45,695 nt of DNA from Verrucomicrobiales bacterium (GCA_002721895.1 PBLV01000050.1:1-45695); one strand, 5' to 3'; positions 34,062 to 43,597 are shown, counted from the stretch's first letter. Notes: generated by a model from the sequence alone, not told the origin. Numbers and translations are program-made.

Positions 34062-36614
34062 ATGAAAAATTTAATTTCAATCTTGTCCGTTGGAGCTGCA
34101 TTGCTGGCGGTGGATGCGTTGGCACAGGAGAAACCGAAATTCCTCAGCCCGGAGGAAAGCCAGAAATTGTTCCAATTGCCAAAGGGATACAAACTGGAGT
34201 TGGTCCTGAGCGAGCCGCACATCAAGGAACCGGCCGTGGTGGTATTTGATGGCGACGGTAGCATGTTTGTGGCTGAGATGCGGACCTACATGCAGGACAT
34301 CGATGGCTCGGGCAAATTCGACAAGGTGAGCCGGGTGTCCAAGCACATGGACACGGATGGCGATGGCGAGTTCGACAAGCACACGGTGTTCATTGACAAG
34401 CTGTTGCTGCCACGGATTCTGTTGCCGCTGGATGACCGCCTGGTTGTAGGCGAAACCAACACGCTGGATCTTTATGCCTACCGCGACACGGACGGCGATG
34501 GCGTGGCCGACGAGAAGAAGCTCTTTTACAAGGGCGGCCCGCGCGGCGGCAACCTGGAGCATCAGCCCAGCGGCTTGATCTGGAGCATGGATAACTGGCT
34601 CTACACCACCTACAACTCCTATCGCCTGCGGCTGGATCCGGTCTCGGGGGAGGTCCGCAAGGAGGGCACGGCCAACAACGGCGGCCAGTGGGGGTTGACG
34701 CAGGACAACTATGGCAAGCCCTGGTATGTGAACGCCGGCGGCGAGCGTGGGCCGGTGAATTTTCAGGTGCCTATCGTGTACGGCGCCTTTAATGCGCGTG
34801 ACCAGTTTGAGCCGAATTACCGCACGGTGTATCCCCTGGTGCCCATTCCGGATGTGCAGGGTGGGCCGCGACGTTTTCGACCTCAGGAAAAAACACTCAA
34901 TCATTTTACGGCAACCTGCGGGCAGGAGGTTTACCGCGGAGACAGGCTCCCGGAGGAACTCCTTGGAAACCTGTTCTTCGGTGAGCCGGTTGGCCGATTG
35001 GTGCGCCGGACCGTTATTGAAAATGATGGAGGGGTTTCCAAATTGAGCAACCCGCATCCGGGATCGGAATTCATCCGCACACCCGACGCCTATTTCCGGC
35101 CAATCAACGCGGTGACTGCGCCGGACGGCACTCTTTACATAGTGGACATGTACCGCGGCATCATCCAGGAAGGCAACTGGGTGCGGCCGGGCTCCTACCT
35201 GCGCAAGGTGGTGCAGCAATACCGGCTCGACGAGGCGATTGGCCGCGGCCGCATCTGGCGACTGGTTCACGACACCACCAAGCGGGGCAAGCAACCACGC
35301 CTGTTGCAGGCGAAGTCCACGGAACTGGTGCGGTATCTGGGCCATCCCAATGGCTGGTGGCGAGACACGGCACAAAAGCTCTTGATCCTGCGCAATGACA
35401 AGAGCGTGGGCCCAATACTGGAGGAACGACTGTCAAAGGCGGGGCATCATCTGGAACGCCTTCACGTGCTGTGGACACTGGAGGGACTTGGGTTGGCCAA
35501 CGCCAAGATTGTGGGGAAAGCCATGACCGACGAGCACCCGCAGGTCCGGATCGCGGCCATTCGCGTGAGTGAATCCCTGCATAAACAGGGCGAGGACTCG
35601 GTGGCGAGTGATGTTGCAAAGATGGTGGCTGACCCGGAGGGCGAGGTGGTGCTGCAGGCGTTGATGAGCGCAAAGCACCTGAACCTGCCCGAGTGGCCCG
35701 TTTGGCTGACATCAGCGAGAGTGACCAACAACAGCCGCGCGATTCAGGAATTGGCACCACAACTGGGCCGCGGCGGTGTGCCCGTGCCCACACGGCCAAA
35801 CTTCACGGCGGCCCAAGTGAAGATGCTCAAGAAAGGCGAGGGAATTTACAAGACGCTGTGTTTTTCCTGCCACGGCAAGGACGGCCGGGGGGCGCCAATC
35901 CCCGATGGCAAGAAGGGCGAGACCTTAGCGGCGTCCTTTATCAACAACCGCACGATCCTGGGACACCCGGATTTGTCCATCAACGTCGTGTTGCATGGAC
36001 TCACCGGGCCGGTGGATGGAGAGACCTATCCCAACCAAATGATTCCCATGAAATCCTACGATGACGAATGGATAGCCTCAGTGCTCTCGTATGTGCGCAA
36101 CAGCTTTGGCAATAACGCACCGTTCATCGAGCCGACGCAGGTGGCCAAGGTGCGTAAGGAGACCGCTTCGCGCAAGACGCCCTGGACCATCAATGCGCTG
36201 CGCGGTTCCGTGCCGCGTTTCCTCAAGGAACGCAAACAATGGAAGCTGACGGCCAGCCACAAGCCGGAAGCCGTCGGCAGTGCCGTGGATGGCAACTTGG
36301 GCACACGCTTTGATACGGGCACACCAATGGTCCCCGGGATGTGGTTCCAGATTGAACTGCCCGCGGCTCGGGAGGTGAGTGGGCTGCGACTCGATGCCAA
36401 GGGGTCACCGCAGGATTATCCGGATGGCTACTCCATCAGCTTGTCACAGGATGGCAAGGCGTGGAGCAAGCCCGTGGCCACCGGTCGCGGCACAGGGCCG
36501 GTCATGGAAATCTTTTTCCAGGGCGCGCCGGCGAAATTTATCAAGATCACCCAAACGGGCAGGCGGACAGGCAAATACTGGAGCATTCACGAGTTACAGA
36601 TTTATGCAAAATAA
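34062..36614 (+). CDS. Secreted PVC-type dehydrogenase propeller / cytochrome c / discoidin protein
   Basis: 850 residues from ATG 34062 (MKNLISILSVGAALLAVDAL is a signal peptide; the open frame extends upstream to 33945 without coding character). Residues about 35-400 are the PVC membrane-bound dehydrogenase propeller (GYKLELVLSEPHIKEPAVVV, DTDGDGEFDK, APDGTLYIVDMYRGIIQ). A HEAT-like helical part covers about 430-580. Cytochrome c follows with C600-F-S-C603-H604 (YKTLCFSCHGKDGRGAP) and a likely distal Met in YPNQMIPM. A C-terminal F5/8-type discoidin domain spans about 725-850 (WKLTASHKPEAVGSAVDGNL). Predicted periplasmic oxidation of an unknown carbohydrate, with electrons passed to the cytochrome domain. 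The next gene starts 48 bp downstream. Confidence 0.9.
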   Translation: MKNLISILSVGAALLAVDALAQEKPKFLSPEESQKLFQLPKGYKLELVLSEPHIKEPAVVVFDGDGSMFVAEMRTYMQDIDGSGKFDKVSRVSKHMDTDGDGEFDKHTVFIDKLLLPRILLPLDDRLVVGETNTLDLYAYRDTDGDGVADEKKLFYKGGPRGGNLEHQPSGLIWSMDNWLYTTYNSYRLRLDPVSGEVRKEGTANNGGQWGLTQDNYGKPWYVNAGGERGPVNFQVPIVYGAFNARDQFEPNYRTVYPLVPIPDVQGGPRRFRPQEKTLNHFTATCGQEVYRGDRLPEELLGNLFFGEPVGRLVRRTVIENDGGVSKLSNPHPGSEFIRTPDAYFRPINAVTAPDGTLYIVDMYRGIIQEGNWVRPGSYLRKVVQQYRLDEAIGRGRIWRLVHDTTKRGKQPRLLQAKSTELVRYLGHPNGWWRDTAQKLLILRNDKSVGPILEERLSKAGHHLERLHVLWTLEGLGLANAKIVGKAMTDEHPQVRIAAIRVSESLHKQGEDSVASDVAKMVADPEGEVVLQALMSAKHLNLPEWPVWLTSARVTNNSRAIQELAPQLGRGGVPVPTRPNFTAAQVKMLKKGEGIYKTLCFSCHGKDGRGAPIPDGKKGETLAASFINNRTILGHPDLSINVVLHGLTGPVDGETYPNQMIPMKSYDDEWIASVLSYVRNSFGNNAPFIEPTQVAKVRKETASRKTPWTINALRGSVPRFLKERKQWKLTASHKPEAVGSAVDGNLGTRFDTGTPMVPGMWFQIELPAAREVSGLRLDAKGSPQDYPDGYSISLSQDGKAWSKPVATGRGTGPVMEIFFQGAPAKFIKITQTGRRTGKYWSIHELQIYAK

Positions 36615-36662
36615 CTGTCTGGACGGGCCGTGTCCCGTGTGGCAAACAAACCCCCTCTCTTT

Positions 36663-39509
36663 ATGAAGAAACTTCTCATAACCGGACTGTGCGCCTTGGC
36701 AGCCTTCACGGCAGGCGCGGCAAAGCTTGAACTCAAGAAGGGCGACCGCGTGGTGCTGATCGGCAACACGCTGGCCGAGCGCATGCAGCATCACGGCTGG
36801 CTGGAAAGCTACGTGCAGGCGGCGTTGCCAAAACACGGGATTGCGTTTCGCAACCACGGCTTTTCCGGCGACAAGGTGAATAGCCGTCCGCGCAACCGCG
36901 GCTTCATCGCCCCGCACGAGTACCTGAAAATTTCCAAGGCCGACGTCATCATCGCTTTCTGGGGCTACAACGAGTCCTACGACAACAACCCCGCCGGCTT
37001 TGCGCAGGAATTGCTCAAGTGGATCGATGATACCCTGAAGCAGAACTACAGCGGCAAGGGCGCCCCGCGCATCGTGCTGTGTTCCCCCATCGCCCACGAG
37101 AATCTCAATACCCCCAACCTGCCCGACGGCCGCGCCAACAACGCCCGACTGATGCAGTACGCCGGTGCCACCGAAGCCGCCGCCGCAATTCGCAAGCTAC
37201 CCTACGTGGATCTGTTTCATCTCACCAAGATGCTCTACGCCAAGCACAAGGAGCCGCTGACCATCAACGGCATCCACCCCAACAGCCTCGGCAACAAGCT
37301 TATCGCGCAACACCTCACCAAGGAGGTCTTCGGGCTGGAAATTTCCCAGAAGGAATCTCTGGTGAAACACATCCGCACCGCCGTGCTGGACAAGAACTGG
37401 TACTGGCACAACCGCTACCGCGCCACCGATGGCAACGACGTCTGGGGCGGACGCTCGCACTTGAAATTCGTGGATGGCCAAACCAATCGCGATGTGCTCA
37501 TGCACGAGCTGGACATGATCGACGTAATGGTGGCCAACCGTGACAAAAAAGTTTGGGCGCATGCGCAAGGCCTCGCAAATGTGAAGGTGGACGATTCCAA
37601 TGTCCCGCCACCGGTGAAGGTAAAGTCCAATGTGGGCGGAGCAGGCCCCGGCAGCAACAAGAGCAAGGAGGGACAAAAAATTTATAGCACACCGCACGAG
37701 ACCGCAGCCCAATTGCAACTGGCCAAGGGACTAAAGGTCAATGTGTTTGCCTCGGAGGAAATGTTTCCCGAGCTGGCCAATCCCGTGCAGATGGCCGTGG
37801 ATACCAAGGGCCGGCTGTGGGTGGCCGCTTGGCCGACCTATCCCAAGTGGGAACCCCTTAAGGAGATGAACGACCGGCTCCTGATTCTTCCTGATGAAAA
37901 TCGAGACGGCGTGGCCGACAAGGCCATCACTTTTGCCAAGGTGCACAATCCCACCGGGTTTGAATTCTGGAATGGTGGTGTGATTGTTGCCAGCGTGCCA
38001 GATATCTTGTTCCTCAAGGACACCGACGGCGACGACGTGGCCGACGTGCGCATCCGCCTTTTCCACGGCTTGGACAGTGCCGATACCCACCACAGCGCCA
38101 ATGCCTTTGTGTATGGCCCGGGCGGCAATTTCTACTATCAACGCGGCGTGTTCCACGTGAGCAACGTCGAGACTCCCTGGAAGAAGAATCAGCAGCATGG
38201 CAACAGCGCCATGTACCGCTTCAACCCGCGTACCTTTGAATACAGCTTCCACGCCAACAACTCACCCAACCCGCACGGCGTCAGCTTCAACTACTGGGGC
38301 TACCACTTCGCCACCGACGGCACTGGCGGCCGCGCCTATCAGGTGCGCCCGGATGGCAAGGGCGGCTTCCGCATGCAGGAACTCCTGCGCAAAACCGTCC
38401 GCCCCGTGCCGGCCAACGGCGTGGTTTCCAGCCCGCACTTTCCCGAGAAGTATCAGGGCAACTTCCTGATCCTTAACTCCATCGGCTTCCTCGGCATCAA
38501 GCAATACACCTTGAAATCCGATGAGAATGGCAACGTGCGCGGCACGGAGACGGAGGATCTGCTCAAATCGCCCAAGGATCGCAACTTTCGCCCGACGGAT
38601 TTCGAGATCGGCACCGACGGTGCGATGTATGTTTCGGATTGGCAAAACATCATCATCGGCCACATGCAGCACAACGTGCGTGATCCCAGCCGCGACCACG
38701 AGTACGGCCGCGTTTATCGCATCACCCACGAGGGGCGCGAGTTGATGCCGTACGTGAAGGTCGATGGCGAACCCATAGCCAAGTTGCTCGACCTCTTGAA
38801 GGAACGCACGAACATCACGCGCTACCGCGCGCGCATCGAGCTTAGCGAGCGTGACACCAGCGCGGTGATGGCTGAACTGGCCAAATGGATCAAGAAATGG
38901 GATTCCAAGAAACCAGAGCATGCCCACCACCTGCTTGAGGCCTTGTGGCTGCATCAGCAACACAACGTGAAGAATGAAAAACTTCTGGTGACCGTGCTTA
39001 ATTCACCAGTGAATGATGCGCGCGTAGCGGCAAGAACGGTGAAACAGTTCTGGGACACCTCCGCCGCCGCGAACGTCAAGTCGGAGCCGCAAACAGCGCC
39101 CGTCAAGCAAAAGTCCGGCATCTTGTCAGACACCCCCGAGCTGACCACCATCCGCATAGGCACCCTTGTCGAGAAGATGAAATACGACACGCCGGAGCTC
39201 ACCGTGAAGGCAGGTAAAAAGATCAAGCTTATCTTCACCAACCCGGACCATCTGCCGCATAACATCGTGCTGGTGAAACCCGGAAAGCTCGAAGCTGTCG
39301 CCACGGCCGCAGTCAATCTGGGTGCCGAGGGTTTCAAAGTGGGATTTGTGCCGAAGACCGACGACGTGATCTGGGCCAGCAAGCTCATCGACCATGGCAA
39401 GGAACAGGTCATCGAATTCACCGCCCCGGCCAAACCCGGCGATTACCCATACGTCTGCACCTTCCCTGGCCACCACATCCTGATGCGTGGCATGCTGCAC
39501 GTGAAGTAA
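36663..39509 (+). CDS. Secreted SGNH hydrolase / PVC-type dehydrogenase propeller / cupredoxin protein
   Basis: 948 residues from ATG 36663 (MKKLLITGLCALAAFTAGAA is a signal peptide). It is a shorter paralogue of the 1443-residue protein at 20811-25142, lacking PA14 and most HEAT repeats. SGNH-like part at about 20-250 (GDRVVLIGNTLAERMQHHGW, AFWGYNESYD, INGIHPNSLGNK); propeller at about 350-720 (VNVFASEEMFPELANPVQMA, DGAMYVSDWQN); cupredoxin at about 830-948 with type 1 copper ligands His (LPHNIVLV, near 865), Cys (VCTFPGHH, near 931), His and Met. The copper domain probably takes electrons from the propeller. It shares an operon with the cytochrome/propeller gene upstream, and a terminator follows. 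Confidence 0.9.
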   Translation: MKKLLITGLCALAAFTAGAAKLELKKGDRVVLIGNTLAERMQHHGWLESYVQAALPKHGIAFRNHGFSGDKVNSRPRNRGFIAPHEYLKISKADVIIAFWGYNESYDNNPAGFAQELLKWIDDTLKQNYSGKGAPRIVLCSPIAHENLNTPNLPDGRANNARLMQYAGATEAAAAIRKLPYVDLFHLTKMLYAKHKEPLTINGIHPNSLGNKLIAQHLTKEVFGLEISQKESLVKHIRTAVLDKNWYWHNRYRATDGNDVWGGRSHLKFVDGQTNRDVLMHELDMIDVMVANRDKKVWAHAQGLANVKVDDSNVPPPVKVKSNVGGAGPGSNKSKEGQKIYSTPHETAAQLQLAKGLKVNVFASEEMFPELANPVQMAVDTKGRLWVAAWPTYPKWEPLKEMNDRLLILPDENRDGVADKAITFAKVHNPTGFEFWNGGVIVASVPDILFLKDTDGDDVADVRIRLFHGLDSADTHHSANAFVYGPGGNFYYQRGVFHVSNVETPWKKNQQHGNSAMYRFNPRTFEYSFHANNSPNPHGVSFNYWGYHFATDGTGGRAYQVRPDGKGGFRMQELLRKTVRPVPANGVVSSPHFPEKYQGNFLILNSIGFLGIKQYTLKSDENGNVRGTETEDLLKSPKDRNFRPTDFEIGTDGAMYVSDWQNIIIGHMQHNVRDPSRDHEYGRVYRITHEGRELMPYVKVDGEPIAKLLDLLKERTNITRYRARIELSERDTSAVMAELAKWIKKWDSKKPEHAHHLLEALWLHQQHNVKNEKLLVTVLNSPVNDARVAARTVKQFWDTSAAANVKSEPQTAPVKQKSGILSDTPELTTIRIGTLVEKMKYDTPELTVKAGKKIKLIFTNPDHLPHNIVLVKPGKLEAVATAAVNLGAEGFKVGFVPKTDDVIWASKLIDHGKEQVIEFTAPAKPGDYPYVCTFPGHHILMRGMLHVK

Positions 39510-39533
39510 CGGACCACCCAAAAGAATTACACA

Positions 39534-39564
39534 CCCCGTGCCTTTCGAGGCAGCGGGGTTTTTA
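39534..39564 (+). terminator. Intrinsic terminator after the SGNH/propeller/cupredoxin gene
   Basis: CCCCG-T-GCCT, loop TTCG, AGGC-A-GCGGGG, then TTTTTA: a GC-rich hairpin with a T tract 24 bp after the stop codon, ending the plus-strand operon. The following gene is on the other strand. Confidence 0.85.
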
Positions 39565-39586
39565 TTTTTAAATATTTAAAGGCCAG

Positions 39587-40756
39587 CTATTCAGTCCCAC
39601 CCAATTCTTCCCCAGGTTTTCCGTCATGTTTTTTCAGTAGCTCGATAATTTCAGTATGCCCACCGGAGTTAGCTAAATCCAAAGGCGTAATCTTCCCATC
39701 TTCATAACTTGAGGAATAGTGCTTTCGGTTTTTTGCATTCACATCAGCACCATTCGAAAGCAATAGCTTCAAAATCTCCGTCTGCCCGTTTCTAGCTGCA
39801 CAATGCAATGCGGTATACCCCTTCTTAATTCCTCCTCCAATGATATTACCTTTCAACAATGCTTCATCTTCCTCCGACAAAAGTTTCCTGTCCGTGCTCC
39901 TGCCCCATCTCCTGACATTCACATCAGCACCTGCAGTCAGGAAGTTTTTCACATCTTCGATGTTTCCTTTTACGACTGCCAATTGGAACTGAATATTTTT
40001 TGTCCTTTGACTGCGGTTCAATCCATTCCTTGTCTCAAAACACAAAATTAAAAAACCCAAAATCAACAAAGCATATTTGATTTTCTTGAGCAAACTCAGG
40101 CTGATAATTGGCTCATCGTATGCTTCATCTTGATGGAATTTTTTCTTCCATGATCGAGCTCGCATAATAAAAAAGCCGATTCCAAAAATAAGGCAAAACA
40201 ACATCCACATGGTTACGGCTCCTCTATCACGGAGATACCTAGACCAAGTAAAAAAACCGGTGCCACCCAGCCCCACCTCATCAGCAATTCCAGCCATAAA
40301 TTTGTAAATTGGGCCGCCATTTTCTCTTGGCTGATAATCTCCTTTTACAACAACAGCCCAACCAAACCATTCCCAACTTGGCTCATCATCGACTGGCGGT
40401 GGGCGAAATGCGGATTCGGATAACCAAAAGGTCAGAATGGCAAATAGAATTGCGACACCTATGCTTTTGTTGAGAAAAATGTGCTGTTTGAAACCTGTGG
40501 CTGCAATACGCTCAGTGACATCACTGATATCGGACAGCTCGGTGATATCCTCGGACAGCTCTAAATCGGATTTTGACTCCCCTCTTGGCACGTTTAATTC
40601 GGAAAACTCCATCTCGCTCAACGGCACCCATTCTTTCATACCTTCCTGGCAAGCCAAATCGGACGGCAGAAGAGTACCGTCTTTCAAACAGGCATTTATG
40701 TCCTCAACACTATATGGACCAGCCTGTTCTCCGTCTCTCGAGATAAATATCTGCAT
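39587..40756 (-). CDS. GYF_2 domain / membrane / ankyrin-repeat protein
   Basis: 389 residues. N-terminal GYF_2 (DUF4339) domain at 1-50 (IFISRDGEQAGPYSVEDINA, EGMKEWVPLSEMEF). Membrane segments lie near 98-113, 180-197 and 225-243. A C-terminal ankyrin domain from about 255 shows repeats (GNIEDVKNFLTAGADVNVRR, GYTALHCAARNGQTEILKLL, LLSNGADVNAKN, ITPLDLANSGGHTEIIELLK). The protein probably mediates protein-protein contacts at the membrane. The gene is clearly AT-richer than its neighbours, which hints at acquisition. Partner unknown. Confidence 0.8.
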   Translation of the reverse strand: MQIFISRDGEQAGPYSVEDINACLKDGTLLPSDLACQEGMKEWVPLSEMEFSELNVPRGESKSDLELSEDITELSDISDVTERIAATGFKQHIFLNKSIGVAILFAILTFWLSESAFRPPPVDDEPSWEWFGWAVVVKGDYQPRENGGPIYKFMAGIADEVGLGGTGFFTWSRYLRDRGAVTMWMLFCLIFGIGFFIMRARSWKKKFHQDEAYDEPIISLSLLKKIKYALLILGFLILCFETRNGLNRSQRTKNIQFQLAVVKGNIEDVKNFLTAGADVNVRRWGRSTDRKLLSEEDEALLKGNIIGGGIKKGYTALHCAARNGQTEILKLLLSNGADVNAKNRKHYSSSYEDGKITPLDLANSGGHTEIIELLKKHDGKPGEELGGTE

Positions 40757-40762
40757 TAATGA

Positions 40763-41572
40763 TCACTTCAAAATCTTCTGAAGCCCCTCGAGATTTTCCT
40801 TTAATGCAATCTCTGTGTCAGTGTCATTCCGGTGATCGAGAATGCCAATGGGGCCTGCATAACCGCTCTTGCGTATGGCAGTAATCATCGCCGCCTCATG
40901 TTGACCGCGGCCAAGCTGCAGAATCTTCGGCTGCGCGCCATCGTTCATACCGTTGAGGTTGAGGCAGAGAAGGTACGGTTTCATTTGGCGCAGCGATTTT
41001 TCCCAGTCGTCAATGTGCCCGTGGCCATGGTGAAGATTGTAGACAATGCCGACGTGCTTGGCGTCGTGATGCTTGTGCAAATATTGGCAAACCGCCACCA
41101 GATTGGCCGGCTCCCCACCCCAACCTCCATGATTGTAGAGTCCAAGTTGGCAGCCCAGTTCCCTGGTTCGTTTAACCAAAGGCAACATTGCTTTTGCCGC
41201 AGCGGCCACACGAGCCTCCTGACTATCGGCTTGAGGGCTACGTAGAGTACGCCATATCTGCGGATGGATTTTATGTTTTTCGAACAATCGAAAGGCCTCC
41301 TCGTGAACACTCCAAAAGGCAAAGAATTCCAGTCCGTGCTTTTTGTACTGCAGAATCTCCTCCTCAAATTCCGACACGTGCTTCGAGCGCCAGTCATAAG
41401 CCACCCGCTTGAGCCCGAGCCGCTTGAGCATAGCCGCGCGCTCCGCCGGCCCGCGTTGCTTGGCATCGAAAGGCACAATGCACCATGCGACGAGTTTGTC
41501 TTTGGCAAAGTTGTCTGCAGCGTGAATTCCGGCGCACAGGCCGGTCAGCAAAATGAAGAATAATTTTTTCAT
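40763..41572 (-). CDS. Exported sugar phosphate isomerase/epimerase-like TIM barrel protein
   Basis: 269 residues from ATG 41572. Signal peptide MKKLFFILLTGLCAGIHA. The rest matches the xylose-isomerase-like TIM-barrel family of PVC bacteria (LVAWCIVPFDAKQRGP, AAMLKRLGLKRVAYDWRSKH, GLYNHGGWGGEP, HVGIVYNLHHGHGHIDDW, GPIGILDHRNDTD). Metal-binding His, Glu and Asp are plausible, but I cannot assign them. The start overlaps the stop of the aminopeptidase gene (ATGA, 41569-41572), so the two are translationally coupled. Confidence 0.82.
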   Translation of the reverse strand: MKKLFFILLTGLCAGIHAADNFAKDKLVAWCIVPFDAKQRGPAERAAMLKRLGLKRVAYDWRSKHVSEFEEEILQYKKHGLEFFAFWSVHEEAFRLFEKHKIHPQIWRTLRSPQADSQEARVAAAAKAMLPLVKRTRELGCQLGLYNHGGWGGEPANLVAVCQYLHKHHDAKHVGIVYNLHHGHGHIDDWEKSLRQMKPYLLCLNLNGMNDGAQPKILQLGRGQHEAAMITAIRKSGYAGPIGILDHRNDTDTEIALKENLEGLQKILK

Positions 41573-42855
41573 CGGTTCATGATCGCCTCAATCTCATCCG
41601 CTTCGATCGGCACCTTGGCCATGAGATTGATGGGGCCGTCATCGGTCACCACAATGTCATCCTCCAGACGCACGCCGAAGCCTTCGTCCGGCAGGTAAAT
41701 GCCCGGCTCAACAGTAAGCACGGTGCCCGGCTGGAACGGCACGTTCAGGTTGCCCACATCGTGCACGTCCAACCCGAGCGGATGGCCGAGGCCGTGCATG
41801 AAATATTTGCGGCAGGCGGGGTTGTCCGGATCCTGTTTTTTGATCTGGCTTTGCTTGAGCAAGCCCAGCTTGAGCAGTTCCTCGTTGGTGTGGGCCTGCG
41901 CTTCCTTTTGCCAATCCTTGTGCAACTTGCCAACCGTCGCGCCGGCGATGCTGGCGCGCAACACGCGCAACACGGCGTTGTACACCTTCTTTTGCCTCCG
42001 CGAAAACTTGCCGCTCACGGGAATCGTGCGCGTCAGATCTGCGTTGTAGTTCGCATAACTCGAGGCCACATCCATCAACAGCAGCTGGCCCTTTTTGCAG
42101 ACCTGATCGTTCTGCAGGTAATGCAGCACACAGTTGTTTTTGCCCGCAGCCACAATCGGCGTGTAGGCAAACTTGCCGCGGCGCTTGATAAATTCCCGCG
42201 CCAATTCGGCTTCCACCTCGTACTCGGCAACCCCCGGCTTAACAAACCGCAACGTGCGGCGGAATCCCCTAGCCGTGATATCCACCGCCTCCTTGAGCAG
42301 CTCGATTTCCAAATCTGTCTTCACCACGCGCAGCTCATGCAGCAACGGCGCCAGCCGCCGATACGTGTGCAGCGGGAAATCCGCCTGGCATTGCTTGATA
42401 AACCGCACGTCGCGCGTCTCTACCTCCACGTGTGCGCGCTTGTACTCGTTGCTGTTCAGGTACGCGCTCTCCGCCTCGCACATCAGCGAACGAAACATCA
42501 CCGGGAACTCCGACAGCCAGCGCACGTTCTTGATGCCCGAAATCTTGCGCGCATCCGGCTTGGTATGCTTGTAACCCTCCCAAATCTGCAGGTGCTCATT
42601 CGGCTCACGCACAAACAGGATTTCGCGCTGTTTCTCATCCGCCGCATCTGGAAACAGCACCAAAATGCTTTCCTCCTGCTCAATGCCGCTCAGGAAAAAC
42701 AAGTCGGCATTCGGCTGCATCGGCAGCGTGCCGTCGGCGTTGGTCGGCAGGATGTCGTTGGCATTGAGTACCGCCAACGATTTCGGCGCCATCTGGCCCG
42801 CGAGACGTTTACGGTTTTGAACAAAGAGCTTGGAAGGAATCGGCTTGTGACGCAT
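41569..42855 (-). CDS. pepP: Xaa-Pro aminopeptidase (aminopeptidase P)
   Basis: 428 residues from ATG 42855 (MRHKPIPSKLFVQNRKRLAG); the frame extends 15 codons upstream, but this start gives the family-like N-terminus. It removes an N-terminal residue preceding proline. The pita-bread metalloprotease fold carries the dinuclear metal ligands D262 and D273 (LLMDVASSYANYNADLTRT), H358 (HGLGHPLGLDVHD), E383 (TVEPGIYLP) and E398 (VRLEDDIVV). Probably cytoplasmic. The gene follows the UxxU protein gene by 64 bp. Confidence 0.92.
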   Translation of the reverse strand: MRHKPIPSKLFVQNRKRLAGQMAPKSLAVLNANDILPTNADGTLPMQPNADLFFLSGIEQEESILVLFPDAADEKQREILFVREPNEHLQIWEGYKHTKPDARKISGIKNVRWLSEFPVMFRSLMCEAESAYLNSNEYKRAHVEVETRDVRFIKQCQADFPLHTYRRLAPLLHELRVVKTDLEIELLKEAVDITARGFRRTLRFVKPGVAEYEVEAELAREFIKRRGKFAYTPIVAAGKNNCVLHYLQNDQVCKKGQLLLMDVASSYANYNADLTRTIPVSGKFSRRQKKVYNAVLRVLRASIAGATVGKLHKDWQKEAQAHTNEELLKLGLLKQSQIKKQDPDNPACRKYFMHGLGHPLGLDVHDVGNLNVPFQPGTVLTVEPGIYLPDEGFGVRLEDDIVVTDDGPINLMAKVPIEADEIEAIMNR

Positions 42856-42919
42856 GTCGTTTGGTGGCGACAGAGTGCGGCAAACCCAGCGCAGCGGCAA
42901 CGGTTTTCAATGACCAACC

Positions 42920-43597
42920 TCACGGCCGATTTTTTTCAGCAACGGAAATCAATTTCTTGAGGGCCAAGTCGATGGTCTTTTCGCCCGGATGCCCCACCCA
43001 CTTGTGGCGGATGATGCCTTGATGATCGATGACGTAAAAAGTCGGCGTCGCGGGATAGTTCCATTGACGGACAATCTCGCCCGAGTCGGCGAAGGATCGC
43101 CAGTTGAGTTTTTCCTTCACCATCACGGCCTTGAGCGTCTTCGGTTCGTGCCGGAACACATCCACGCCGATTAGCGCGAAGGGTTTGCCTTTCAGCTGAT
43201 TCACGAGCGACCGCTCATGTGGCCAGTGGGCCCGTCACGTGAGTCAGTACTCCATCCAGAAATACAGCAGCACAACCTTGCCGCGATAGTCGCTCAGCTT
43301 GAATGACCGGCCGTCTTGATCCCGCCCCTTAATATCCGGCGCCGCCTTGCCCACGGACAGATGCCGGATGCCGTGCAGTTCCATTTTGGCCTGTGCGGCG
43401 ACCGTGCCACCGCGCGGAGTTTTCACGTCATCATATTTCGCGGCTTGTTCAAACAGAGTTTCTATCTCCTTGGCCAGCCCGTCATTTTTGCGCTGTTTTA
43501 AATTCGGCAAATATAATTTTCCAAAAAACATTTGGTTGAATTTAGCCATCCCCGGACGGTCTGCCGCCAGCTGCACTGCACGCAGCCGGTCGTTTAA
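42920..43597 (-). CDS. C-terminal part of a TlpA-like thioredoxin-fold protein with predicted U-x-x-U (two Sec codons)
   Basis: Reading from 43597 (entered by a -1 shift from the gene upstream) to the stop at 42920 gives 225 codons broken only by TGA at 43246-43244 and 43237-43235. Around them the protein reads KVVLLYFWMEY-U-L-T-U-RAHWPHERSLVNQ. Cys homologues in PVC bacteria read FW...WCGPCRA...PHERSLV, so each TGA falls exactly on a Cys of CxxC. Upstream are SVGKAAPDIKGRDQDGRSFK and LSDYRGK; downstream are KGKPFALIGVDVFRHEPKTL, NYPATPTFYVIDHQGIIRHK and GEKTIDLALKKL, all typical of the redoxin/TlpA fold. In the joined 405-residue product the Sec residues would be 298 and 301. A SECIS-like hairpin follows. 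The predicted diselenide protein would act in extracytoplasmic thiol redox chemistry; the described UxxU family SelL is comparable, relation untested. Confidence 0.82.
43202..43219 (-). promoter_or_regulatory. Candidate bacterial SECIS hairpin serving both Sec codons
   Basis: In the mRNA, CAUGAGC pairs with GCUCGUG (seven pairs, one U-G) around the tetraloop GGUC. The loop begins 22 nt after the second UGA and 31 nt after the first, both within the roughly 16-37 nt window of bacterial SECIS elements. GGUC is also found in the loop of the Escherichia coli fdhF SECIS. A single hairpin within range of both codons matches what is known of bacterial SelL genes. Confidence 0.85.

Noticed and set aside
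43235..43246. Two TGA codons as evidence of pseudogene decay
   Set aside because: Both fall exactly on the CxxC cysteines, no other stop is present in 225 codons, and one SECIS-like hairpin fits both. The upstream frameshift keeps some doubt open.
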